A stretch of DNA of 64,000 nucleotides from Anaerolineaceae bacterium UBA2260 (lineage in GTDB: Bacteria > Chloroflexota > Anaerolineae > Anaerolineales > Anaerolineaceae). The position numbers and the translations under genes are program-made. Positions 7,867 to 15,366 of the stretch are shown piece after piece (position 1 is the first letter of the stretch; each line of letters opens with the position of its first letter). Where the stretch lies: assembly GCA_002347485.1 (NCBI GenBank), contig DDXM01000037.1, positions 1 to 64,000 of the forward strand, read 5' to 3'. The notes under the pieces are model-generated. The model did not search any database. It was given only the letters and a program-made list of their open reading frames with translations, and had not been told where the DNA came from.

Positions 7867-9603
7867 TTATTTTCTGGGTGCTTTCATCTTTTGCAGGATG
7901 TTCATCAGTTTCTCGTTGCCCCCCGCGGGTGGCTTCCAATCGACCTGGACGTAGGGAGCACCCTGGTCCTTGAGGTTCGCGGAAAACGACTCTAGGCCGA
8001 CATTGATGGCAGCCAGTGGTTTCTTGAGCGCTTCCAAGTCGACCGGTTTGCCAGTGACTTCTACTTTGGTTTCGTCGCGTTCGCCGAGGGCGCGCAGGAT
8101 GCGACCAACATAGCGGCAAATGACTTCGTTGCTGGTATCCACCAGTGCGCCGGCGGCTTTCAACTGGGCAATCTGGTTGTCAAGATTCTGAGGATCTTCA
8201 TCGGTTCCACATACCACACAAACAACTTCCAGATGGCGGCCGGCTTTCTTCGCGTCGGCGATGCATTTAGCGATGGCCGGGGCGATCTCGCTGGCAGGAT
8301 TGGGATGTGAGCCGTAACCGATCACCACATCGAGCATGATAACCGCCACTTCGGGATCCGCCGCTTCTTCATACAATCTGCGGATACGCAGCTCATTATC
8401 CATCATAGGGTGCAAGCGACCCTGAGTAAATTCGTCTTCCCCCAGGTCGACGATACAACTTTCCTGGCTGACAAATGCATCCGGCAGCTGGAATTCTTTA
8501 TTGATGGGGGAATTAGCGAGTACACGAGGGACATAACCGTAGAGAATATGCTGGGCTTCATAGGCGAGCGTGCCGCCGGAGAAAAGACCGCGCAGGTATT
8601 TCTGTTGCGGGGTGAACTTAGCGAGGGGCAGGTCGGCGTCGCCGGTGAGCGTGGGCGGATTGTTGGCCAGCTCCACAGCCAGGCGGGCTGCGTCATCCAG
8701 ACCGGTGGCAAAGAACAGGTTGCCATCGCGCAGCGTCGTGACAGGGCGGGCGATGAAGTTGACCACCACCGGTTTCCCGGCTTTGCGGGCGACCTTCAAT
8801 ACCGCTTCCGCTACCTTGGGTGAGGGTGGTTTGGAAGTGAGCACGATTACCTTGGTGTCCGGATCGCGCTTCAACACATCCAGCCCCTGCAGGAAGGTGA
8901 TGGCGCCAACCTCGGCTTTGAGATCGCGCCCTCCGGTGCCGATACCGAAGGTGATACCGCTGCCGAGCTGGTGAATACGGGTAGAAACCTGCTGCAAGCC
9001 TGTGCCCGCGGCGGCGACGATGCCGATGGGGCCTTTACGGATCTTGTTGGCAAAAGCCAACCCGTACCCGTCAATCATGGCGGTGCCGCAGTCGGGCCCC
9101 ATGACCATTAAACCGAGATCGCGGGCTTCTTTTTTAAGTTCGATTTCATTTTCGATGGAGACATTATCACTGAAGAGGTGCACATGTTTACCGAGGCGCA
9201 GCGCTTCGCGTGTCACTGCGGTGGCGTAACGTCCAGCGACAGAAACGATCACCCATTTGGCATCAGGCAGCGCGTCAGCAGCGCTTTCCAGGCTGCGCGG
9301 CTGGTATTCCTGGTCGCCGCTGGCTTTGCGGGCGGCCAGCAGGCTATCCACCTGGGCAATTGCGTCGTTGGCGGCCTTTTCATCATCTGCTTTAACGACG
9401 ATCGCTAAATCATCAGGCTTGGTGGCTCTTACTTCGGGGGTATCCAGGCCAATGTGGGCGAGCAATTCTTTGTTCGAATCCGTGCCCATCACCACACCGG
9501 CATCCTGGATGCCAGGCAACCCGGCCAGGGATCGTTGTAAAGACATTAATTTGGCCGAGTCATAATACACACCACTTCGAATTTCAGTTTTTAATGTTGC
9601 CAT
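7867..9603 (-). CDS. fdrA: FdrA (AllF) acyl-CoA synthetase-fold subunit
   Basis: 578 residues. The middle carries the CoA-ligase-like motifs MVMGPDCGTAMIDGYGLAF, GPIGIVAAAGTGLQQVS and FGIGTGGRDL typical of FdrA, which resembles the succinyl-CoA synthetase alpha/beta fold. The N-terminal 110 residues (RSGVYYDSAKLMSLQRSL) are the usual FdrA extension. In E. coli FdrA is a subunit of oxamate carbamoyltransferase. It is first in a three-gene operon with the DUF1116 protein and the tandem cyclase. A GGAGCAATA site precedes the ATG, and a good promoter lies about 180 bases upstream. The intact length argues for a functional protein. Confidence 0.88.
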   Translation of the reverse strand: MATLKTEIRSGVYYDSAKLMSLQRSLAGLPGIQDAGVVMGTDSNKELLAHIGLDTPEVRATKPDDLAIVVKADDEKAANDAIAQVDSLLAARKASGDQEYQPRSLESAADALPDAKWVIVSVAGRYATAVTREALRLGKHVHLFSDNVSIENEIELKKEARDLGLMVMGPDCGTAMIDGYGLAFANKIRKGPIGIVAAAGTGLQQVSTRIHQLGSGITFGIGTGGRDLKAEVGAITFLQGLDVLKRDPDTKVIVLTSKPPSPKVAEAVLKVARKAGKPVVVNFIARPVTTLRDGNLFFATGLDDAARLAVELANNPPTLTGDADLPLAKFTPQQKYLRGLFSGGTLAYEAQHILYGYVPRVLANSPINKEFQLPDAFVSQESCIVDLGEDEFTQGRLHPMMDNELRIRRLYEEAADPEVAVIMLDVVIGYGSHPNPASEIAPAIAKCIADAKKAGRHLEVVCVVCGTDEDPQNLDNQIAQLKAAGALVDTSNEVICRYVGRILRALGERDETKVEVTGKPVDLEALKKPLAAINVGLESFSANLKDQGAPYVQVDWKPPAGGNEKLMNILQKMKAPRK

Positions 9604-9780
9604 TATTGCTCCTGAAAAATGAGATATTTGGGGATGACTGATTCACAGGACCGATCCCGCCGGGTAAGTGCGTGGTGGTCGTGTGCCAATCCCGATGTTG
9701 ATAAAGTGCTTTACGGCGGTTGGCGCATCAGAGGTGGGGTCAGCGTAATACCTCATTATCCTCAGATGATTCAACCACCA
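9604..9780 (-). other. Long untranslated leader of the fdrA operon
   Basis: About 175 bases separate the predicted transcription start from the fdrA ATG. The leader is GC-rich and contains short complementary stretches, but I cannot match it to a known riboswitch or T-box and see no convincing leader peptide. It remains unassigned. With the promoter and the next gene's terminator it accounts for the 323-base gap 9604-9926. Confidence 0.35.
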
Positions 9781-9786
9781 TTATTC

Positions 9787-9816
9787 AATATAACATGATT
9801 AAATATTGCCAGTCAA
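9787..9816 (-). promoter_or_regulatory. Promoter of the fdrA-allG-cyclase operon
   Basis: Minus strand TTGACT (9811-9816), 18 bases, then TATATT (9787-9792), preceded by TGT, which forms an extended -10 (TGTTATATT). Confidence 0.65.
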
Positions 9817-9861
9817 CTAACCTTAATCGAAAAAAACACTGACAAATTACATAGGTTAATC

Positions 9862-9903
9862 AGAAAACCTCCTCTTGGAGTCGTATTCACTCTAGAGGAG
9901 GTT
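9862..9903 (-). terminator. Terminator of the GNAT-like gene
   Basis: Minus strand AACCTCCTCT pairs with AGAGGAGGTT (9894-9903 with 9866-9875), with an extra CTC/GAG inner stem, followed by TTTTC. It lies just downstream of the stop at 9927 and separates this gene from the fdrA operon. Confidence 0.75.
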
Positions 9904-9926
9904 CTTTATTTCATTCCTCAATAATC

Positions 9927-10652
9927 TTACAGATCAAGGGTCTCGGGAACGCGGAAGTTTTCGTTGGCTTTGCGAACTTCGTCGGTCACGTTGAAGTTCA
10001 TGTCCTGACCAATAACTTCCTTGATGTAATTCTTGACACGCCCTTGCCACATGTCTTGAGTCAGGTAGAAGATCTTGGCGCCGCCAAGCTCGTGCTGGAA
10101 TTCCGGCCAGGGTTTGGTGGGCTGGGCCATTGAAAGACCGGCCATGCGCCAACCGTTATAGCTTTCGAAAGTGGACCACCATTCCTTGACACCGAGCAGT
10201 TCCATGGCGTAGTAGGTCTTTGCGTAGTACATCGGCCAACCCAGGCGCGCGCGGCGCGAGAAGGTGAGGGTGTGCAGGCTGACAGCCACGTCTTTGTCCC
10301 ATACACGTCCGTTCGCGAAGCCAAGCCATTCTCCATTCACCAGTCCAACCATGGTGAAGGGGTCCTTGAGGCGCTTGCGGCGCAAGGCGAGGATCTCACC
10401 GTAAACGCGGACACCGACGATGTCGTAAAAATCTTTTTCGACCTTCATTACCTTTTCGAGGTAGCCGAGCATGGGGTCAATGTCACTGTCCTTAATGGGG
10501 CGGATGTAAAGAACACGACCATCCTTGAGGGTGATGGTGGCTTCAGGGACGGGGGGCAGATTCATGGGTGCACCCTGCAGGATGCCTTCGATATCACGTA
10601 CATCTATTTCCATTTTTTCGGTTGAAACGGGGGTTGGGAGTTCTACTTTCAT
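9927..10652 (-). CDS. GNAT-like protein of unknown substrate
   Basis: 241 residues from the ATG at 10652 (MKVELPTPVSTEKMEIDV), chosen because AAGGATGTGAA lies directly before it; the frame is open 17 codons further. The stretch ITLKDGRVLYIRPIKDSDID looks like the first strand and helix of GNAT acetyltransferases, and later LVNGEWLGFANGRVW and YYAMELLGVKEWW...ESYNGWRMAG fit the later strands and the CoA-proximal Asn. No exact subfamily is recognised. It is a single-gene unit with its own promoter and terminator, divergent from a 104-residue orphan. Confidence 0.45.
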   Translation of the reverse strand: MKVELPTPVSTEKMEIDVRDIEGILQGAPMNLPPVPEATITLKDGRVLYIRPIKDSDIDPMLGYLEKVMKVEKDFYDIVGVRVYGEILALRRKRLKDPFTMVGLVNGEWLGFANGRVWDKDVAVSLHTLTFSRRARLGWPMYYAKTYYAMELLGVKEWWSTFESYNGWRMAGLSMAQPTKPWPEFQHELGGAKIFYLTQDMWQGRVKNYIKEVIGQDMNFNVTDEVRKANENFRVPETLDL

Positions 10653-10688
10653 TTCACATCCTTTTCGTATAATTATTATCTTAATTTG

Positions 10689-10717
10689 AGTATAGCATCC
10701 CAAATAGCCATCGTCAA
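10689..10717 (-). promoter_or_regulatory. Promoter of the GNAT-like gene
   Basis: Minus strand TTGACG (10712-10717), 17 bases, then TATACT (10689-10694), preceded by TGC, so both a -35 and an extended -10 are present. About 37 bases separate it from the ATG. Confidence 0.7.
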
Positions 10718-10826
10718 TAAGTCACACGTGGGTTAAGAAGAAATCAGTATGAATCAAGTATTTTAGTCACCTGTCATGTAAAATCCGCGAAGGCTCATCT
10801 TCAGAGAATTCTACTGAGAAATAAGA

Positions 10827-10835
10827 TGATATGAT
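10827..10835 (+). promoter_or_regulatory. Extended -10 promoter of the 104-residue gene
   Basis: TGATATGAT (TGN plus TATGAT) 38 bases before the ATG at 10874. I see no clear -35 hexamer. Spacing to a GACAGGAGGAAGG ribosome binding site is normal. Confidence 0.5.
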
Positions 10836-10873
10836 TGTGACCGATGTAAATTCATGTTGGACAGGAGGAAGGT

Positions 10874-11188
10874 ATGGCGGAAGATGTGCATATGATAGCC
10901 GTGTTTTTCAAACACAATCAGAGCAAGAACCTGGATGAGATTCAGGCGCATTTACGCGAAAGCGGCTTTTGGCGCGAGTTTCCGCCTGAAGGGATCGAGA
11001 TCGTTTCATGGCAGGTGATGATGGGTATTGGGCACGTGGTCACGATTAAGGTTCCGGCGTCAAGGCTGCGCGAGGTGAATATCGTGATCGAGAAGCGTGC
11101 CTGGAAGGCCTTCACAACCGAGTTCTACCCGACATACGATTTTCTCCCCTTTTACCGGCAATTTCACGCTGAAGCGCTGAAAGGATAA
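10874..11188 (+). CDS. Small soluble protein of unknown function
   Basis: 104 residues (MAEDVHMIAVFFKHNQSKN...) with no signal peptide or membrane span. An alternating beta/alpha pattern (HMIAVFF, IEIVSWQVMMGIGHVVTIKV) suggests a small ferredoxin-like fold. The segment ERxAWxAFxTEFYPTYD is striking and probably conserved. I do not recognise the family. A strong ribosome binding site and a strong terminator make it a credible monocistronic gene. It is divergent from the GNAT-like gene. Confidence 0.7.
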   Translation: MAEDVHMIAVFFKHNQSKNLDEIQAHLRESGFWREFPPEGIEIVSWQVMMGIGHVVTIKVPASRLREVNIVIEKRAWKAFTTEFYPTYDFLPFYRQFHAEALKG

Positions 11189-11201
11189 ATCTCCACGATA
11201 A

Positions 11202-11236
11202 AAATACCACCCGGTTTGGGTGGTATTTCGCTTTTT
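11202..11236. terminator. Bidirectional intrinsic terminator
   Basis: A perfect 11-bp stem, AAATACCACCC (11202-11212) with GGGTGGTATTT (11218-11228), and a 5-base loop, then TTTTT on the plus strand. The A-rich 5' flank gives a short T-run on the minus strand. It serves the convergent genes ending at 11188 and 11257. Confidence 0.88.
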
Positions 11237-11256
11237 AAAAAAGGGGTTTGAGTGGA

Positions 11257-12642
11257 TTATTTGCCGTACTTAGCAAAATGAGGAGCGAAAAGCTCGTCAG
11301 CGTTGGGAATACTGACGGGTATGGGATAGGAAACCCAGGTCACGTTCATCATATGCTTTACGGTTATATTCTCGGTGGTGATGTTGCCGCCCCAGGTACC
11401 GCATCCGAGCGACATGGTGAACGGCATGCCATTCTCCCAGTCACCGCTGTTTCCCACGGATTGCGGCTGGCGGACCATCATGCGGCTGACCTTGGCTTTG
11501 TGCGCGAGTTCCATGATGTGGTCTTCATTAACCGAGTGGATACCGCAGGAATGCCCGAATCCGTTGAAGGTTGTGATGTCGATCACCATCTGCACCGCTT
11601 TGCTGAAGTCTTTATACTTCCACAGAGTGAGGATGGGGGAGAGTTTTTCTGCAGAGAACATATCCTCAGGTCCGATGTGTTCGCCCAGAACCATGATGAA
11701 CTTGGTGCCTTCGGGAACATTAATACCGGCAGTCTCCGCGATCAATTTGACGCTTTTGCATACCAGGTTGCCATTGAGATGCTGCCCGTCCGGCCACATG
11801 CTGGCTTTTAACCTGGCTCGTTCTTCCCCGGTTACCAGGTAACCGCCGGTTTTCTTGAGTTCCTCAAGCAGGGTATCGAAGATATCCTCGTGGATGATGA
11901 TGTTATTCTCCGCTGAACAGGAGGTGGCATTATCGAAGATCTTGCCTTTGCAGATCTTGGCGGCGGTGACGGGGAGGTCGGCGCTCTCGTCTACGATGAT
12001 GGTGGCGTTGCCGGCGCCCACTCCGTAAGCGGGTTTGCCGCTGCTGTACGCGGTTTTCACCACACCCTGCCCGCCAGTTGCCAGCACCAGGTCAACTTTG
12101 CTCATCAGTTCCTGCGAGAGCTCAAGCGTCGGTTCCTCGATGCATAGCACCAGGTCTTCGGGAGCACCGACCTTCTTTAAGCCCTTGCGCATTTCAGCCA
12201 CGATGGCGGCGCAGGTCTTTTTCGCCCGGGGGTGGGGAGCGAAAATGATCGCGTTGCGCGCTGCCAGCGCGGGTAAACCGTTGCAGGGCATGGTGGAAGA
12301 CGAATTGGTCATGGGGGTGATGGCGCCGATTACACCAACGGGTTTGGCGATTTTCACTATGCCTTTTTCGGGTATGCGTTCGATTACACCGACGGTCTTC
12401 ACGCCTTGCAGGTCACGCAGTACACCGAGTGTCTTCTTCTGGTGCTTGAAAACCTTGTCTTCATATATACCCAACCCGGTCTCGTCCACAGCCATGCGGG
12501 CGACTTTCTGGGCAGTTTCGAGTTTGTAGGATTCCCAACCCACCGACAGGATCATTTCATCCACCTGTTCCTGGGTCCAGAATTCAACCACTTTTTGCGC
12601 GGATCGCGCGCGTTGGAGCAATTGATCGATCACTTCAGACAT
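11257..12642 (-). CDS. CoA-acylating aldehyde dehydrogenase (EutE/SucD/SauS-like)
   Basis: 461 residues, matching the short acylating aldehyde dehydrogenases rather than the 500-residue NAD(P) type. Visible motifs are PVGVIGAITPMTNSSST, ALAARNAIIFAPHPRAKKTC (the AdhE/EutE signature) and the catalytic Cys in FDNATSCSAENNIIIHED (about residue 245). Members convert acetaldehyde, succinate semialdehyde or sulfoacetaldehyde to the acyl-CoA. It is 35 bases downstream of a GabT-like aminotransferase, so succinate semialdehyde to succinyl-CoA is my preferred inference. Sulfoacetaldehyde (taurine) or malonate semialdehyde (beta-alanine) are alternatives. Confidence 0.82.
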   Translation of the reverse strand: MSEVIDQLLQRARSAQKVVEFWTQEQVDEMILSVGWESYKLETAQKVARMAVDETGLGIYEDKVFKHQKKTLGVLRDLQGVKTVGVIERIPEKGIVKIAKPVGVIGAITPMTNSSSTMPCNGLPALAARNAIIFAPHPRAKKTCAAIVAEMRKGLKKVGAPEDLVLCIEEPTLELSQELMSKVDLVLATGGQGVVKTAYSSGKPAYGVGAGNATIIVDESADLPVTAAKICKGKIFDNATSCSAENNIIIHEDIFDTLLEELKKTGGYLVTGEERARLKASMWPDGQHLNGNLVCKSVKLIAETAGINVPEGTKFIMVLGEHIGPEDMFSAEKLSPILTLWKYKDFSKAVQMVIDITTFNGFGHSCGIHSVNEDHIMELAHKAKVSRMMVRQPQSVGNSGDWENGMPFTMSLGCGTWGGNITTENITVKHMMNVTWVSYPIPVSIPNADELFAPHFAKYGK

Positions 12643-12677
12643 GTTGGCTCTCCTGAAAATTTAGAATGTATTGTGGT

Positions 12678-13952
12678 TTATTTCGCAGCTTCTTTCAAAG
12701 CGGATTCAAAAATCGTTAAGCCTTCGTTGATCTGGCCTTCTGTCACTACCAGCGGCGGGATCCAGCGGATGGTGTTATCCCATGGGCCGGCGGTGAGGAT
12801 GAGCATATTATTGTCGATGCAGGAATGTTGCACGGCTTTGGTGAAAGCTTTGTCTGGTTTGCCTTTGGCGTCGCGGAACTCGGTGCCGATCATCAGGCCC
12901 AATCCGCGGATCTCAGCGATCTGCGGGTATTTCTCCTGCAGATGTGCCAGACCGGCTTTCAACTGGGCGCCGCGCGCGTTCACATTGTCTAGCATCTTTT
13001 CATCGCGCATTGCGCGGATGGTCGCTACGCCCGCTGCCGCGGCAACAGCGTTGCCTCCATAAGTGCCGCCGTGCGAGCCGGGTATCCATTTGGACATCAA
13101 GTCAAGACGGCTGATAACGCCGGAGATGGGCATGCCGGAAGCGAGCCCTTTGGCGACGGTCATGATATCCGGTTCGACTTCAAAATGCTGGATGCCGAAC
13201 CACTTGCCGGTGCGTCCAAAGCCGGATTGTACCTCATCCGCCACCAGCAGGATGCCGTGCTTTTGCGTGAGTTCGCGCAATCCCTTCATAAAGGATACGG
13301 GTGGAACGATGTAACCGCCTTCGCCGATGACGGGTTCGATGAATACAGCGGCTGTCTCTGCGGGGGCGGATTGGGTCATCAGGAGGAGTTCCAATTCATC
13401 CAGACACCATTGACTGGTCTTTTCTTCGTCCCAGCCGTAACGGAGCGCGTAAGGGAAGGGGGCGACGTAAACCCCTGCCATTAATGGCTGATACCCGACC
13501 TTGTAACTGTTCTTGGACGTGGTCATCGCCATGGTTGCGTTGGTTCGCCCATGGAAGCTTCCCTGGAATACGATCACATTTTGGCGGCCGGTCGCGTGGC
13601 GAGCGAGTTTGAGCGCGCCTTCGAGCGCTTCCGCGCCGCTGTTACTGAAGAAAAACCCATCCAGCGTGGGGGGGACGATCTTGCGCAACTCATCGACCAG
13701 CTCGAGGATGGGCTTGTGGACAATCAGGTTCATCTGACCGTGGATCAATTTACCAGCTTGCTCGCGGATCGCCTCCACCACTTTTGGGTGGCAATGCCCG
13801 GTGTTTGTCACACCGATACCGCAGGTAAAGTCGAGCACTTTACGACCGTCAGTGGCGTACAAATAACTGCCCTCCGCGTGGTCAATGATGATGTCTGTGT
13901 AATGCGACCAGACAGGTGAAAGGTGTTCGTAATTCTCTTGGTAATTGATCAT
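12678..13952 (-). CDS. Class III aminotransferase, GabT-like
   Basis: 424 residues. PLP-enzyme motifs are FFFSNSGAEALEGALKLAR, FHGRTNATMAMT, LLVADEVQSGFGRTGKW and the Schiff-base lysine in IMTVAKGLASGMPISG (about residue 263). The length and the GGTYGGNAVAAAA loop fit 4-aminobutyrate or similar omega-amino acid transaminases. It begins the unit with the acylating aldehyde dehydrogenase. A perfect TTGACA lies upstream at 14030-14035 but with a poor -10. The substrate could be GABA, beta-alanine or taurine. Confidence 0.82.
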   Translation of the reverse strand: MINYQENYEHLSPVWSHYTDIIIDHAEGSYLYATDGRKVLDFTCGIGVTNTGHCHPKVVEAIREQAGKLIHGQMNLIVHKPILELVDELRKIVPPTLDGFFFSNSGAEALEGALKLARHATGRQNVIVFQGSFHGRTNATMAMTTSKNSYKVGYQPLMAGVYVAPFPYALRYGWDEEKTSQWCLDELELLLMTQSAPAETAAVFIEPVIGEGGYIVPPVSFMKGLRELTQKHGILLVADEVQSGFGRTGKWFGIQHFEVEPDIMTVAKGLASGMPISGVISRLDLMSKWIPGSHGGTYGGNAVAAAAGVATIRAMRDEKMLDNVNARGAQLKAGLAHLQEKYPQIAEIRGLGLMIGTEFRDAKGKPDKAFTKAVQHSCIDNNMLILTAGPWDNTIRWIPPLVVTEGQINEGLTIFESALKEAAK

Positions 13953-14048
13953 AGGGCATTCCTTATTAGAGATGGGTGTAGAAAAGGTTTTTTATGATAT
14001 TGAACAATCACTCACCTGGTTCGCAATTTTGTCAATCCGCTCGTTAAT

Positions 14049-14109
14049 AATAAGTTCCCCATCCGTTGAATAATATTATGGCATTAATCTCGAGGTTGGG
14101 GAACTTATT
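14049..14109 (-). terminator. 13-bp perfect inverted repeat after the oxidoreductase gene
   Basis: AATAAGTTCCCCA (14049-14061) and TGGGGAACTTATT (14097-14109) are separated by 35 bases and lie just beyond the stop at 14136. The loop is long and the T-tract weak (TTATTATTAA), so it may be a terminator or a protein-binding inverted repeat. Confidence 0.5.
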
Positions 14110-14135
14110 TATATCATTGAATTACAGGAAATTCT

Positions 14136-15341
14136 TCACCACTCCTTCATGCCCCAGGGGAAGCCCATCCCAGCCATGCGGTCCATGAAGGGGATCGGGT
14201 CAAAGAATTCAGGACCTTCAACCCCGGTTGCTTTCCAGATGCCCGCGTCCAGCAGTTCCATGCCAATGACAGCGTTGAAAGCGGTTTGGGTGACTACCAC
14301 CTGGCAATCGAACTTGTCCATGCTCTCCTTGTTGTCCGCGACCTGGTAAAGGTACACATTCTTTTCTTTACCATCCTTCTTGCCTTTCACCCAGGTACCG
14401 GCGCAGGTCTTGCCTTCCATCAAGGGTCCGAGGTGTGCGGGATCCGGCAGGCAGGCAGCGACCACATCGCGAGGCGCGACTTCCACCTTACCCACCTTGA
14501 TCGGTTCTTTGTTATCCAGTCCAAGCATGTGCAAGGTTTGCAGGATGCCAATGAATTCATCGCCCAGCCCATATTTGAATGTGACGCGTTTACAATCAAT
14601 GTAACGCGGAACCAGCAACACCTCCTCGTGTTCCACGTTGACACATTCTGTCGGACCAATGCCTTCAGGAAAATCGAAGACCTCCTTTTCGGAGAAGGGA
14701 GCGGTGGTGAACCAACCTTTCCCCTTTTCCCAGATGACTGGAGGGTTCAGACATTCTTCGATCGTTGTCCAGATGGAGAAGTTAGGCGCGAAATCGTACC
14801 CCTTTACGATTAGGTTAGCGCCGTCTCTTACACCAATCTCGTCGATCTCGTCGAACAGGTGAGTGGCGGCGTATTTGGCGAAGACATCCGCCATACCGGG
14901 TTCCACACCCAATCCCAGCAATGCCAGGATGCCTTTTTCTTTCCACTTATCAGCGCGCGCAAACTGATAGTCGCCAAGTTTTATACCGGTTTTCTCATAC
15001 GGAGTCTCAGGGTGTGGATGGGAAAGAGTCATTGCCATATCCATGTAATTGACCCCCGCGTTATAAGCGGCATCGAAAATGGCTTCATTAAAACTGGGGT
15101 CGCAGGCGTTCATGATCAGGTCAACGTCGTAATCCCTTGCCATCTTTTCGATCATCTCGCGTTTGCGCGCGTCGATAAACTCGACAAGGAAACGCTCGTT
15201 ATCCTTGATCTTGGCTTGCACTTCCAGCGCGCGGTCCTTGTTGTAATCCGCGAGGACCATCTTCTCCAACCAGGGGCGTTTTGCCGCCATCACCGCGATG
15301 GCTTCGCCTACTCCACCAACCCCAACTAGCAATACTTTCAT
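14136..15341 (-). CDS. Saccharopine dehydrogenase-like NAD(P) oxidoreductase
   Basis: 401 residues from the ATG at 15341, set by AGGAGG eight bases upstream; the frame is open 64 codons further but that part overlaps the permease gene. It opens with MKVLLVGVGGVGEAIAVMAA, a Rossmann GxGGxG, and continues with LIMNACDPSFNEAIFDAAYNAGVNYMD, which fits the saccharopine dehydrogenase superfamily (including lysine 6-dehydrogenase and carboxynorspermidine dehydrogenase). It follows the APC permease by 25 bases. Oxidative deamination or reductive coupling of lysine or polyamines is plausible in this amine-catabolism setting. Confidence 0.75.
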   Translation of the reverse strand: MKVLLVGVGGVGEAIAVMAAKRPWLEKMVLADYNKDRALEVQAKIKDNERFLVEFIDARKREMIEKMARDYDVDLIMNACDPSFNEAIFDAAYNAGVNYMDMAMTLSHPHPETPYEKTGIKLGDYQFARADKWKEKGILALLGLGVEPGMADVFAKYAATHLFDEIDEIGVRDGANLIVKGYDFAPNFSIWTTIEECLNPPVIWEKGKGWFTTAPFSEKEVFDFPEGIGPTECVNVEHEEVLLVPRYIDCKRVTFKYGLGDEFIGILQTLHMLGLDNKEPIKVGKVEVAPRDVVAACLPDPAHLGPLMEGKTCAGTWVKGKKDGKEKNVYLYQVADNKESMDKFDCQVVVTQTAFNAVIGMELLDAGIWKATGVEGPEFFDPIPFMDRMAGMGFPWGMKEW

Positions 15342-15366
15342 AACTTCCTCCTGATTTGATTTATTT

